NCBI GenBank assembly: GCA_030248215.1
Contig: JASANG010000273.1
Coordinates: 320,001 to 384,000, forward strand
DNA: 64,000 bases
Source: Enoplolaimus lenunculus
Lineage: Eukaryota > Nematoda > Enoplea > Enoplida > Thoracostomopsidae
Direction: 5' to 3'
The number at the start of each line of letters is the position of its first letter. The first letter of the stretch is position 1. Shown piece by piece: positions 1 through 13,757 of the stretch. The position numbers and the translations under genes were made by a program. The notes beneath the pieces were generated by a model, which was not told where the DNA came from, did not search any database, and saw nothing but the letters and a program-made list of their open reading frames with translations.

Positions 1-494
1 TTTTAGACAACATGCCAAAAAATGTCTTAGCTAGTTTTCGGTTATTTCATCATCAAGTTGTTCGAAAACACAACAGAAACAGTTTATTAACAAAATTAAC
101 GTAAATGCAACAACACTCATGTCGAAATAATAAGTTTTCAAAGACAAAGTTTCCAATATTTAAATGTTGAAGAATATTTGCCACAAAACCGAAAGAATTC
201 TGGTTCTTGCATCTTTGAATAGAGGAATAGGAACTGAAACAGGAATTGAATCTTTACAGGTATTGCGGCCGGAACAGGAATTATGGCCGGAACGGGAATT
301 CCGGTTGAACCCCGGAATTAAACTACTTCTATACAGTTTTTGTGGATAACTATATGCCACAATTCGCTGGTTTGAACCGCTATTGCTAACTAGTTATTGG
401 TTCTACACATATCCGAGAGAATACAATTCCAGTAGGCAATTGAGATTACTTAAACTTCAATTTTTGAAGACTTCCATTATTACATTGTTTTCAG
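1..494. repeat. Intronic sequence with a CCGGAA-type MITE fragment (about 240-320)
   Basis: The stretch upstream of the first visible exon is non-coding. Between about 240 and 320 it carries repeated CCGGAAC/GGAATT words ending in ccggttgaacccc, like the ends of the hAT-like elements at 7.2 and 25.8 kb. The open frames here have no coding character. Confidence 0.4.
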
Positions 495-1957
495 ACAAAA
501 CTATTCAACAGCCAACGAACCATCTGGATTAGCGTATGTGTCGCCAGGTTTGCAACAAAATGATAAAAGCATTGCCGGCAGCTCTGAACAAAATACGACG
601 TCTGCGATCGTAAGTGTAATCGAAACCAGCACTTCCAGAAGTAATAATCAACAAAATAATTTTTCTTCGTTTCAAAACGTGTCCTATCACCTGCAGCCGC
701 CGCTGTCTGTTTCGTGTCAAGGTCAAGATCACGCTGTTATGATAATACCTCGAACAAGCGAACAACAGACGCTGTTATCGCCTTCAAAGGCAGAGGATTT
801 TGCAACCGAAGCCACAAGATTTATGGTGTCGCCGGCTGTTAATGTACAACAACTGCAGCAGCATCATCATCATCGTCATCATCATCATCATCAACAACAA
901 CAACAACAAGAAGAAGAACAACAACAACAACCACAACAGCAGCCACAATCACAACAGCAGAAACGACATCTTACGAGCGATCAACCATGTGGCGAAGTTT
1001 ACTTGTCGCAGCAAGACGGACAGCACCATTCACAGCAACAGGACTTGGCAATTCAGCAGTTGCGGCAGCAACAGCAATATCAACATCAACAGCCACAACC
1101 ACAACAACAACAACTGCTGCAAGAACAACAACGTCATCATCAGCAGCAGCAACAACAGCAACAACATGAACAACTGTCACCACAATATAAAATCCTTCAA
1201 GCGTTCACAACTTCAACAGCAAACGTCGATGGTAGAGCTATCGTTTACCCAGCGTCTGTTCCAGCCGGAAGCTCGGCCGGATTTGAAATTTCGCCAGTTG
1301 TAGCAACGTCTGGGACGCAGCATCCTACTGTCTCAGCGCCCGGAGACTCCAACTTGGTTGACGGCAAAGGGAGACAGGCTGGCGGCTTGTTTTTGTTTCC
1401 AAATTCGGTACCGACGACGTCTACAACCGCGAATATTAATACGTCGCCGGTATATATGGCTCAGCTACAACAACTACAACAACAGCAACTACTGCAGGAG
1501 CAACAACTGAAACAGCAACACCAACACCACCACCACCAACAACAACAATTGCAGGCGGATAGTGCTGCTGGCAGTAGTAGCGATACTGGCGTTTCAAGGC
1601 ACTCGCTTTTATCGAAAATACCAGGGTCGACGTACGTATCGGCTGATAAGGCCAGTCGCGTTGATAACGAGCAACAACCGCAACTAACACCTATAGCACC
1701 TCGGCGCAGCCAGGAGCCTGCAGGAGATAACAGTAGCTTACCAACCCCGTATTTGGATGACCATGCAAGCCAGTATCCCATAGCCTCGCACGCTGCGATG
1801 ATTGAGTTCAAATCTCCTGCTGTTGCGGTGTGTCACAAGACTAGTACGGCAAACGCTCCAAATTATCAAGCCAGTTGTGGAAGTAATAGTTCTGATGACA
1901 GGTTAGCCAGCGAAACAGGCAAAATTCGGTTACAGAAAGGGTCAAAACAAAACACGC

Positions 1958-2021
<64 letters not shown>

Positions 2022-5000
2022 GCAACAACAACAAGAACAACAACAACAAGAACAACAACAACAACAAGAAGAACAAGAACAACAACAACAACAACAACTG
2101 CAACCGAACAATGTGAAACTTGAATCGCAACGTATGGAGTGTGATAGCACTGTGCCGTCACCGCCAAGTATATATCTTTTTAATGTTTTTAAATTTTTCA
2201 GCAATTTATTATTACTATACGTTATTTAAAAATCAGTATCGCTTTGGAAATCGTGTTTGCTTTTCGACATCGTCAGTTGTTCGTTATCTTCTGGTTGTTT
2301 TGGAAGTTAAATAGGAGTATGAACAAAGGATAAAACAGCAAGAAGTAAAAAATATCAGGAAAGTGAAAAATTAAGCCCTTAACTGCGAAAGTTTTATTTT
2401 CCAAACTACGTAACTATCTGAAATATTATTGCTTTGAATTCTAATACTTTATAAACGGTGTTCAGAAGGGAGGGCCTTGCGCCGCCGAATTTTCTGTAGC
2501 CAACCCTCTAGCCTAAAACTAGTTTTCGGCTACAGCGAAAGCTTCGAGTCACGTGTCGAAATCCAAGACTAGTACCAGTGCCACCGTACCAGTCCCTGAC
2601 TGGGAGGGGCAAACTCGAGAGACGATCACATTAGGGCAGGAAAAAATCAGGTGCCCAAGTAAAGAAGCAAGTTTAGGAACAAGGTTATACCATGCTTGCT
2701 GATAGTTTCAAAGCCATCAAGTGTAAAATTAGTGGTGGTAAATAGACCTCACACGGAGCCTTGGTCATTATCTGAGACATCGGCCAGGCAATCCACGGGC
2801 CTTGTCAAACGACCAAGAGAGGTCACTGGTGTTACACCTGAGTCGGAAAAACAACCGGCTAAAAAGCTTCAAAGATATAGCGAAGAAAACTTTCGATTTA
2901 ATCATCCACGAAGATTTCTGTCAATGCGAGGGAAACTTAGGAAGCGATTCCGAAAGATGAATATTCGACAATTGTCGTATCTTCCTAGTTGTCCATCCTG
3001 AGAAATAAAGCCTATATGAAAGAATTGATATTTAGCGACTTATAAAGCAGAATAGAAACATAGACTTCGATGGTTGCTTTCCTATCCGTTCCTGAGATAG
3101 GGACAATAGCTTTAATATGTTTTGCCATGCCGAAGTCCAGCCGTCAGGAGCTGAAACATAAAGTTAATGACAAGCCATTCTTTGAATTATCAAGAATGCA
3201 GATCCACGACGGTCAGGGTCGGTTCAAGCTGGTAAGTAAGCACCCTTAGATTTACACAAATGATGGCTGCGGTTGATCAAACTCAAACCGTTTATGTAGT
3301 CTGGATAAATTTACACCATTCCAAATCAGCTACCGCATTTTTAAACAAAATGTTAGCAGATAAAGTTAAAACTACATATACCTTTGATTCCAGAGCCAAT
3401 TTCAAATTATGAAAAGTCACCGGTTTTTCATTAACATATCATAGACAGCTTGCAATCGGAATTCCGTTTCCGGAAAATTCTTAGCGGAATTAACAATTCC
3501 GGAATGAAAATTAAAATGAACTTTCCGATGGCATATATTTTTCACTTTCCGTTTTCGGTAATTGTTAAAATTCCGGTTCCGGTAAATATAATTTAGAATA
3601 GTGTCAATCATTATAGCACAATAATTGTAGCATCAGTATACTTACCTTTTTGCAATGATATATTGCCGGCAACTGAAGCTGTAAGCAAAATTGTTAATCA
3701 TTCTAGCCAGCATAACTTGAAATTAGTATTGGGTTGGGATGCAACTTCGCATAACATATTATGGGGCAGTACAATTATTGTTAATAGAAAAGGGTAAGCT
3801 CTCTTAGATATTTAGTTAGGAAACATTTTGTTGTAGAAAACAAAGGAAATAAACCTGCTTTTGTAAATCGATGTAGGTCAGAAGCTATAGATTTGGCAGT
3901 TACAAATGTACTTGCTATGGATGTGTTACAGAATTACCATGTGTCTGATGAAAATTTTTTTCTTACCATAGATTAATAGATTCTTTTTAGCAGACGTTGC
4001 TACTCAGGCATACAAAAATTGTGTTAATCCAAGACGTATTCAACCTTCCCTGTTCTGTAGTGAACTTTGAGAATTATTGTAGGTATCAATTTGTAGCTGC
4101 ATAATAAAGCTGTATGGGCTTAGTTGGCACTCAAGTTGAAACTGCAATAAATTTTGTGGTTGAACAGTTGTGCAAACTAAACAGTTCAAATTACAAAGGT
4201 AAAACTGTATGGTGAAAATCTCAGTTAGCTGATCTTGGAACAAAATGTAGAAAAGCCTTTCGTACTGCTAACAGATATGAAAGCGATTCGTTATGGCACA
4301 AGTACGTATTTTAGAATGCAAAAAATTACAAAGATAAAGTCAGAAAAGCTAAATCTAAATCTTAGAAAAGATTTAGTGAACAAATAAAAGATTCACCACA
4401 AACTGCAAGATTACATAGAATCCCGTCTGTCAGATTCAATGTGGAAATAGAATCACATGTTAAACTACGCATTTGCTTCTATTAAGCTTTATAAAGCTTT
4501 TGGACCAGATGGAATTTACCCACATATTTACACGTAACAAGAATTTCCGTAGGCCGATATTAACAGAATTATTCAGATTAAACCTCAAAACTGGGAATAC
4601 TCTTCTTACATGAAGGATATGTAATATGGTTTTTATAACAAAGTCAGACAAAGATGACTGTACGGATGCAAAACTTTTTAGACCAGTTAGTTTATCTTCG
4701 TTTGTCTGAAAAGGAATGGAGGGAATATTGGATCGTTATATTAACGGAAAGCATCTTAAGATACAACCATTGAGTATTGACATGCGTATCCGGCAAAATA
4801 GTCTACAATTTCAGCTTTACACTACTTACTATCGGATATGGAATATTTTATCTACAGAAACATTTAGTGGTTGGCATATTTTTAGGTCTAGGTTGTGCCT
4901 TTTATGATGTTAACTTTGGCTCAATTGAGAACCACTCAAGAGATTCAATGTGGAATCGTTTATTATTGGCTTAATAATGCAGACACTAAATACTAGAATC

Positions 5001-8000
5001 GTCAGTGCAAAATTAGGACGTAGCAAAAGAAGTGTATTAGCGAGAAAAGGATGTCTACAAGGTGGTGTTCTCTTACCACTCTTGTGGGTGATGTTATCGA
5101 TTCATATTCAAGAATTGAGAAATAAAATTCTGCCAGGTTTATGCTGATAACGTTGCAATAGTCTGCACAGGTTTGCAACGTAATACAGTTGCCAGACGGG
5201 CAACTGAGTCGTTAAGATTAGTAGGCAAGTAGTGTCGACAGAATGGAGTGTCGACAGAATGGTTTGAAAGTTCAAAGATCAAAGAGGAATATTATACATT
5301 TTAATAAGAAAAGAGTAGAACCTAGGCAAATTGTCAGTTATTAAAATACATAGGTTAGCTTTAGCATTATCGGAATCAGTAAAATATTTAGACGTTAGAC
5401 AAGTTGTTTTAAGATATACACATTGAAGCTGCATGGAAATCAGCAATGAATGGTGTACTGTAATGCAACAAAATCGTTGGGAAGAGCATGCGAAAGTAGT
5501 CAAGCATCAACAGGTCTTTCGCTGTATCGAGTTGTTGTACTTCCAAAATTGCTCTTCGGATGTATAGCTTGGTGGCATAGAATGCCCTTCAAGATTAATC
5601 AAAAAGTCCTGAATTGCTGTACGTGTCAGAAGCGCTGAGATAAACAGCCCAGATGTGTTTGGAAATCATGTTTACCGTGTTACCCAAGGATATTGCAGTC
5701 TTTAAAGAAGCTGCCGACTGATCATCTTATCGGTCATGGAACAATTTCTAAGTAGTAAAGTGTAAAAGAGAATTAATTCCCTTTGTAAATCAACCAACTG
5801 ATCTCGATATTAGAGAATATACAGACACTTGTTAATGGACGGTATCTATTAATGGAAAGGATCATTCTGAAACCGACATGTAATTTTTAACTGATTTGTG
5901 AAGAATAGAAACTGTCGTTAACACAAACTGAGGCATCGCGGCTTGTGCATTCATTTACAATATAATGAGCGTATCTGTCCCCATAGGACAATTTTCGTCG
6001 GTCTACCAAGCGGAAATTATGGCTATTGATGAAGCCATTTCAGAATACATCCAGCGGCGTGATAGGCTTAAAATGATAGTTTCCGACAGGCAAGCTGCCC
6101 TTAAGGCACTTAATAGAAATTGGAGCAGCTCTAAAATAACTAAGATCTACCTGAGGCGCCTACAAGACCTTTCAACTAGAAATAAAGTTCCCTTACTATA
6201 TCGATTAAAGGTCATTCGGCTAATTACGGAATAGGCATGTTTAATGAATTAGCTAGGATTGGAGCTTAAATGAGATTCATTGAAACAGAATCTGTTATAG
6301 GTGTGCCACAAAGACAAATTACAAATATATATGATCCAAAATTGGTGTATTTCACACAGGCCAGAGATGGCGAGGGCGGAACAGCTGCCAAATTACAAGG
6401 ATTTCTTTAGTAATCTGGAAACAAAATATACTAGCTTCATTGTATTTCTTAATAGAACTAGATTACTAATACAAATAGTTACTGGACATTGTCAACTAAA
6501 TAAGCATATGTATCAAATAGATATCTACAATTAAATAAGCATATGTATAAAATAGATATCTCCAATTGGAGTATTTGTGATTGCCATGGAATGGAAGAAG
6601 AATCTATAGAGCTCTTCTTAACTAGATGTTCGGTGTATAGCGCAGTTCTCAACAGAAGCACGTATATAGATCAAAAGTCATACACGTTAAATAAAATTGA
6701 CATAATATGTATAAACTGAGTATGTTCATAACAAAGTCATGATTCTAGTTTAGATATTCTAGTTTTCTGAAATTATGTAAAGGACCAATCGTGTCTAAAC
6801 ACCTCGACGCTCTTTCGACTGATATCTATCTATCTATATCTTATAAACAATGTCGCAGTTACTGCTGAATTTAGTCGTGTATTTCAGATCACGCTTTAGC
6901 GAAGCAATCAGTTGAAGCTGAAGAAACACGAAGTAAATTTGTAATTTGTACATATTTTAAACTATTGCTTAAAATGAAAAATTTTATTTTAACACTTTCT
7001 GGCAAGAAATCGTTACATGCTTAAGCGTAAAATGTGTAAAACTTGTGATGTTTAAAATTGTGAACTATCAGACGTACATTGAGTCGGTTGCCAGCACCCG
7101 GAAATTCTGTTATTGTGAACAAACGTAGTGTTTACCTAATTTAACTTCAAGCACAAAAACAAGGCTAAATTTGATGTAGTATGTTCAGGGATCGACCGGA
7201 TATTAATTTTACTGGATACCGGGACCGGAGCCGGATAGTGAATTTTGTACCGGAACCGCAGCCGGAATTAACCGGATACAGGATCTAAATTTGTACACTA
7301 TTGGAAGTATTTGAGCCGTGCAAAAATATGTATTTAGAGATTTAACACTAGTTTTTGGGTTTGGATTTTTCATTGCATGTGAGTGTCCATTCATGAATTG
7401 CTCGGAATTGCAGTCGTTTCAAAATATCTAGTATTTTGACGTGCAAAAAAACAGTTTTATGATATGTGGAACCAAAACCACAAATATCCAGTATCCGGTA
7501 GGTTTATACCGGATACCAGAACCGGATACGGATGTCGGAATTTGCCGGATATTAAACCGGAACGGATATCCGGTCTACCCCTTGTACGTATATCCTCAAA
7601 ACCAATATGAATTTCGCCTCTGAAAATGTTTAATTTTAAGGTTTAAATACAGAACTTGAACAACTGGCTAAAGCAATAATGTATCGCGAGAGTCCAGACG
7701 AGACGGCAGTCGACCTTCCGCTTGTTGGATCTCCGAAATCTCGTCAGACTGCAGTTGATCTGAAAACTACAATGACAATGGGTACTGTTGTAGCTTAAAT
7801 AATGTTTAAATGACTTGTTTAACTATACTAACTAATATAAATCCACTAATTTCAAGAGTCATTAATGCTTATTAAGAGTTTTTCAATCTTTTATGCCTAG
7901 TTTGCGCACTTGTAACTACCGATATATTAAAATGCCAAATTCACGCGTCAGTACTATAGCAGTTTTTAGATGGTAGGGGCGCTAGAGCTTTGCAAATTTT

Positions 8001-11000
8001 TTCGGGGATCTGTCGTAATCAGAGCTTTACAGTATATTTAAGGAGAAAAAAAATGTAGGTTTGTCGACCATAAACCACCTCCTTAGAGTTGCTGTTGAGG
8101 TTTGAAATTGAATTTCACATTTTCGCCGATGTTTTATGGAAAACCCTCACGATTCCATCCTCTTTCAACTTATGTTAACCGCACGAATTACAGGTCGAAC
8201 ATTATTGCATGACGTATTTTCGTCTCACAACACAACTGTCATCGCAAATAATGTATCAATTTCTAAAAACATGAAGCCGTCAGAATTAACGGTTAACGCT
8301 GTTAACATTAGCCCGTCAGAGTCCAAACCAAGAGCGCAATCAAGTAGATCTCCTGTAGAACAATGGTCGCTATCAACAGCTACTACACCAGGTGAGCAAA
8401 AACAGTTTAGGCCAGCGGTTACGCGTACCAGTAAAGTAATACAATCAGCACCTGTTGCAAACGGAAGTATTGCAAGTAAAGATTCAACAAGTCCTACCGA
8501 GGCGGCTACCCCTCACGCGAGTAGCACCAGCGATAACAGCGTTCCATCAAAATCACACGAAGGTCCTCCGAGTATAAAGCTTGGAACGTCTGGTGTCGCC
8601 ACTGATTTGGGCAGCGTCCCAGAGTCGATTGTTGCCCCTGTAACCGTAGAAGACGCCTCAGGTAATTATGCGCCAAATGGCCAACCACAATCGGCACAGA
8701 GTGATTTCGTCGATGTGACGTCGCCTAATAGTTGGCTGTGTCAAGATACCAGTCACGACTCAAAGCAGACACAAAAGCCACAGCCTTCCCAGCAGCTGGT
8801 ATCAGCAACAGCAGCAGCATCGATGTCACGAGGAGAACGTGAGTTGAATCGTTTACTGACGGATTTGACGGAGTCTAGTACGTTATTTGTGCAGCGGAAA
8901 CGGTCGTCAGCAACGAAAAAAACAGCGAGTGATAAAGATGATGGGTCTGGCGGGCGAAGCAGTGGAAGTACTGGCGGCGGACGGAAGAAGCAGTATCGTG
9001 GCCAAATGGAAAGTCGGCGTGGCGGCGGTCAAAGTCGACATCGGCAGGAGCGTAAATCGACTGGTGATTCTGTTGGTAGTGACGGTCGAAAGAGGAACAA
9101 GCCGGACGATCGCCAGCGTCGACGTCGTCGTTATCGCCGCACTCGAAATGAATCGCCAAATAGTTGTCGACAAACTACTGTTGGTAATGATCACGACAAC
9201 GACGATAAAACTCCATTGAGCGACAATTCGTTCGATGGTGATAGGTCGTCGTCGCCGACGACTAGCATCGACGATCGCTCACCATCGGATCGTTGTCGTG
9301 GGCATCATCATCGTCGAGACAGCTCGTCTAAACAACAGACGATGAAGAAAAAATCGCCGCGGCGTCGTAAAGAACGGCAGTATTCAACTGATGATGACAG
9401 TAGCGGTGGAGATGGCGACGGTAACGTCGTGAAAGGTAACACCAGCGATTATGAGCGAAGGAATCCAAAGGAGAACGCAAGTCGCCTAAAACAGCGTCAG
9501 CGAAGTCGGCGAAGTAGAACCGATAGAAGCGGTAGCAGTCGTGGTCAAAAATCGATCAAGGATAATGTTCTAAGTGGCGGTGAATGTAACGATGCGGCAC
9601 GTAGTCGTGGACATGGAACATGTGGCAATGATGATGATGACGATGGTAACGCGTATACGCCTGGATTCATCGAAGCTGATTTTGGATCGGCGTTGAGCTG
9701 CGCGAACACCGCTAATAAAACAGAAACCACCGAAGGTAAGAAAGACGGCCAGCGACGTCAACGCGGTAATGACAACGGCGACAGCGATAGTCACAATGAC
9801 GAAGCGATAAAACTCGAGCGAAGTAGTGGCACGGCTAAAGCGTCAATTGGAGTAACGTCATCTAAAATTAACAATAATGAAACTGAAGTTGCCGCTTCGA
9901 CAACTGTAACAAATCGAGCATTTCCGCTTCACCAAACCAACGAAGGTTACAGTAGCGCTTATGATGTCGAAGAATCGTTTGATAGCGCGTTAAGGCCTGC
10001 ACGTGCTCGTCTTCAAGCACAAAAACAATCATCGTCGGCGGGAGTAAACACGGCTGAAGTCAACAGTACGCCAACCGAGCAATATGGACAATGCGCTAAC
10101 AGTCCTGGTAGAGCGGCAAGCAATGACATGTATACAGTGGCGGTAGATGCAAAGAAGGATTTGAAAGCTGCAGTCGAATTCACTAAGCGATCTGAGCTGG
10201 AAAAAAGCCGTGCACGACAGGGAAATAGACCTTATAGGGAACCATTGAAAAAATCGGCGACCACTAGCACCACTGCCACATCTGCGCGGAAAAAATCGCA
10301 TTTGAAGTCACGATGTGCCGGTCAAACTCATCAATCGCGCGATCGAGGTGGAAGCAACAACAGTAATAATCACAGCACCAGCAACAACCGGAAAAAATCC
10401 AAGAAAAAACACCGCCGCCGGGATATGCTTGATGAAATGATCAAAAAGAATTGGCGAAATCCGTTTTGTACCATGCGACAGTCGACGTCTTTAGCTACGA
10501 CTTCAGTGTCACCTAAACGTAGTAACGGATCCGCGCAACCGAAACGAGGTCGCCGTGGTGGTGGGCGAGGATCTGCTAGAGCTGCCGCCACAGTTGTCAC
10601 AGCGATGATTAAGCGATCGCATTCTAGACCGAGGGTAACTAAAGGCGGTGGCGATCGTCGCCATAGACATCGACGTTCAACATTTCGATCGAAATCGTGT
10701 CCTAGCGACGATAATGATGACAATGTATTATCGTCGACGAATTCGTTGGTTGACGGCGGTGGCGATGACGGTGGAATCAATCCGGCGGCCGTTGATACTG
10801 CAACGATCGTTACCACCATCGATTATGACCACGTCGCGATAGCGCCGCCAACAGCGTCGTCTTTGACGTCGATGTTGGTATCGTCGCCGTCGTCGACGCC
10901 ACTGTCGTCACCGGTGCCGAAGAAAAAGAAAGCGACTGCGAATGTTGCCATCGTTGGCGGCGGCGACAGTGAATCCATAACGAAAAATGTTGCATCGACG

Positions 11001-12719
11001 GCAGTGGGAAGAGATGATGTCAAACGAGTCAGCGATGACAGCGCCGATGACAACAACGCTGAAGCAAATAGAAGTTTCCAGCAGCGGCGCTGTCACCACT
11101 GTCATTTGCACAACGATGGCGACGATGATGGCAATAGCGAAAAACAAACAAAGACACAAGTGACCGAAGATGATAATGACAGCAACAACAACAACGACAA
11201 TAATAATAATAATAATAATAATAACAAAAATAGCGACATTAGCAACAGCGGCAATGACAACGATTCTGGAAACGCTGTCGACGTTGACAACAAGTGTGTT
11301 GTGGATGACGCGTCACCGGCTGTTAATTTGATGACCGATGTCGTTGCGGCTGATACGGATATTTTTGATACAGAAAAAGACATGGACAACGACGATGATA
11401 ATGAGGCTACACTAAGATTAAGAACAGCTACTATGGATGCTGCTGGGAAAACCTATCCGTTACAGTTGGCAACTGGAATAGGTGCTGACTCGATACAAAA
11501 AGCAACTCGAAATGTCGTCGGAAAACATAACGCAGGGTCAAGTAAGCGTCGGTTGGCGCGAAGTAGTCGCAGTGATGAATCAGATAGTGATGATGGTGAC
11601 TCTGACAAAGATCGCCCGACTTTGAATCTCTCAATGTCCAAACCTGTTTCTCGTGTGGCGGCTACGCTACCGCCAGCTACCAGCGCTCAAGTTGGCGAGG
11701 GGTTCTCGTCAAGCAGTGATCGATCCAAATCCGCAAGAAAGCATAATGCTACATCGACTATAGCAACGCATAGCCCATCGCGTCGTGGACGAAAACCAAA
11801 AAATCCTTATGGCGGATGCCGGGCAAAATTAAAACGATCTGATCGGAAAAGTAAGCGTTAGCTTGTCTTGTTGGTAGCATTCGAAAACATCTGTGAGAAA
11901 CACTGCTGGAATTCCCATTATTGATGGAGTAGCATGTGGTATTGTATTTGCTAGAATTAGTTTGACGGTCCTGGGTTGTGGCGATTCAAAAGTTTCAAAA
12001 ATGATAGCAATTACGAAAACGAAAAATATAATCCCTTAATGCCAATATTACGTTATACTTATATGTTGTTTGTAATAATGTGTATCGCAGCACCACAGCC
12101 TCACTGGTACGACGTGCTACGTATGTTATTTTAGGTAAAGATCGATCTTCAACTTCCAAGTCGTACCTACGTAAACCTCGGAAACGCAGCGCAGGCTCCG
12201 AGAACGCTTCTGCTGCTGTTGCTGACGTGTCACTAAATGAAATTAATCCGGAAGATGTTTCAGTAGTTGTGACCGCTGTTGATATTCATAATCCGGTTGA
12301 CCAATGCGCTGCGAAAGATAGATGTGTCAAACCGGCTGACGATACTGTTGATTGGGTAAGTATAGTGCTGTAGTGGATCAGCAAAAGCAAGACAAGGGTG
12401 CAGAGAGTCGTGCGGGTCTCTTGAAACTTTAAAATGCTTGTTTATAAACCAGCGTAAGCAAAAAGACGAAATTAAGGTTCCTATTCCGAGCTTGAAAATA
12501 CTACCATTGATTTATTTCAACCGTTCGAAAATTCGGTCATTTGCAATATAATTTCAGGTTCAATGTGATGACTGTGAAGGCTGGTTTCATTTCAATTGCG
12601 TTGGATGCAGTATTGAAGCAGTTCTAGCTGAAGATGCCGATTTTCATTGTGGCTGTGTTGATGTATCAACCGCAGTGGATAATGAAAATGCTGTTACAAC
12701 TATGATTACCGAATTATAA
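495..12719 (+). CDS. KDM5/Lid-like PHD-finger chromatin protein, C-terminal part (5' exons outside window)
   Basis: Five phase-compatible exons: 495-2167, 7653-7781, 8194-11850, 12135-12355 and 12558-12719 (TAA). They encode the last ~1946 residues; the first exon opens at a ttttcag acceptor, so the gene starts upstream. Exon 1 is Q/H-rich with a long CAA-coded polyQ run. Exon 2 encodes LEQLAKAIMYRESPDET. Exon 3 is a huge low-complexity exon with R/K/S, D/N and G runs, a poly-N stretch and an AT-hook-like RRGRKPKNP near its end. Exons 4-5 form a PHD finger: CAAKDRC..P....VDW, then VQCDDCEGWFHFNCVG and a final CGC. In KDM5A the third PHD finger reads CAAQNCQRP...VDWVQCDGGCDEWFH and also lies near the C-terminus; it reads histone H3. 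Orthology is inferred from this finger alone, since no JmjC or ARID domain is in view. Another PHD protein is possible. Nuclear location is inferred. Confidence 0.72.
849..2100 (+). repeat. Coding CAA/CAG/CAT microsatellites (polyQ and polyH)
   Basis: Several interrupted trinucleotide arrays lie inside the first visible exon of the PHD-protein gene. A CAT run (polyH) near 865-892 leads into CAA runs. The longest almost pure CAA array is about 1958-2030, followed by CAA/GAA mixtures (Q with E). CAA dominates over CAG. Long open frames on the other strand and in other frames here (poly-V, L, C, N, T) are by-products of the repeat. Confidence 0.9.
2460..6845 (+). mobile_element. Decayed LINE of the I/LOA/R1 group with RNase H (copy A)
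   Basis: A degenerate non-LTR retrotransposon lies in the intron of the PHD-protein gene. From about 3260 a frame reads VWINLHHSKSATAFLNK, the usual start of the endonuclease domain in this group. Further endonuclease remnants (WGS, NKPAFVNRCRSEAIDL) lie at 3700-3950. Reverse-transcriptase remnants follow: KGCLQGGVLLPLLW near 5050 and a YADD-equivalent that reads YADN near 5140. RNase H remnants (QFSSVYQAEIMAIDEA) begin near 5985. The 3' end has a TATC-rich tail at 6822-6840. Many stops and frameshifts, plus an inserted CCGGAA-rich MITE at 3440-3605, show that it is dead. The stretch 2460-3240 may be ORF1 and leader, but that boundary is a guess. Confidence 0.75.
3440..3605. repeat. CCGGAA-rich MITE fragment inside LINE copy A
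   Basis: Repeated ggaattccg/ttccggaa words interrupt the LINE endonuclease frame. The composition matches the other CCGG-rich short elements in this window. I did not identify clear termini. Confidence 0.4.
7186..7584. mobile_element. hAT-like MITE with CCGGAT termini
   Basis: The left end reads cagggatcgaccggatatt. The right end, reverse-complemented, reads caaggggtagaccggatatc. Both sides carry many ccggata and ggaaccgg words. The C-A-G-G-G start and short inverted repeats are typical of non-autonomous hAT elements. It has no coding capacity. It lies in the intron just before the 129-bp second exon of the PHD-protein gene. Confidence 0.6.
12290..12680 (+). other. PHD finger split by a 202-bp intron
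   Basis: The zinc-ligand pattern starts with CAAKDRC in the exon ending at 12355 and continues after the intron with VQCDDC, the FH histidine, NCVG and a terminal CGC. The phase-0 junction falls between W and V of DWVQCD. The donor is TGG/gtaagt and the acceptor atttcag/GTT. This is the only recognisable folded domain in the visible part of the gene. Confidence 0.8.
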
Positions 12720-13574
12720 ATTAATTTGTGAACTGGAAATATTGTTGTCGAGAAAATATCAAAGGGTGAAATGCTCTATAATCAAAAGGAAGAGGAAGAA
12801 CGGCCTGGTTTGGTGGTGTCTTGGTTCTGGTCGGGATATAAGAAGTTGTAAGGAGCAATTTGGCAGGTACGGTGCGTAGCCAGAACACACTTGAGGATTT
12901 GAGTTCGTGACCAGAAACTTTATATCGGCAAAGATAACTGTGTTGATCTGTTATTGTTACTATTAAAAGTTGAAACACTACAAAATCTATGTGGTTTGGT
13001 TTAGCTACGACAAAGGCTGAATCTCCTTCTGTGTGATCCAGTATCTGCGGAAGGCAACTGCTTTGAAGTTAAAAGTGATGATTTTAACTGTCTCTATTGT
13101 TACTGTTGTTGTTGTTATATTGGTAAAATCAGCAAGGACATTAATAATATTGGTATAACGGAATTTGACAGCATTTGTAAGCTTTGTTTTTCACTAAATA
13201 TTGAAATTATTGAGCTTTTTGGACCTAGTATTTAGCTGTGGAATAGCTCAGGGTCATGTATGTAGTCCAACGTAATATAGTTTACGACTGTGTGCGTGAA
13301 TAATTGTAACCTCGGTAAATGTGGTATTAGTAATTGTGGCCGTTTGTTACGAAGCTCTCAGGTACTTAATAATATATTGCGATCGTCCCGTTAGACATTT
13401 CTGTATACGTCACTGTTGACTGCAAAGTAAAGCAACAAAAAACTGATAGAGATGCGGATGGAATGGCGTTATAACGAAACTGAGCACTATGCGATCTCGG
13501 ATTTGATTTTGTTCGATAAACGGAAGACAGATTTATTATTTACAATTATTAATTTTTGCTATAATTGTTATGGT
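12720..13574. other. 3' flank of the PHD-protein gene, nothing recognised
   Basis: No coding exon, RNA gene or repeat family member was recognised. It probably includes the 3' UTR of the upstream gene. Confidence 0.4.
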
Positions 13575-13620
13575 TATATTGTCGTCGTCATCGTCATCAT
13601 CATCGTCGTCGTTGTTGTCG

Positions 13621-13692
<72 letters not shown>

Positions 13693-13757
13693 TTGTTGTT
13701 GTTGTTGATGATGATGATGATGATGATGTTGTTGTTGTTGTTGTTGTTGTTGTTGCA
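13575..13757 (+). repeat. GTT/GTC/GAT trinucleotide microsatellite
   Basis: An array of about 180 bp: gtc/atc units, then a long GTT run interrupted once by ttt, then GAT units, then GTT again. It is outside any supported gene, and the poly-V/L/Q frames across it are artefacts of the repeat. Confidence 0.95.

Noticed and set aside
1841-2204. Minus-strand poly-V, poly-C and poly-L frames
   Set aside because: Antisense readings of the CAA microsatellite in the PHD-protein exon.
10370-10819. 149-residue minus-strand frame inside the large PHD-protein exon
   Set aside because: Shadow of the biased plus-strand coding exon, with no splice or domain support.
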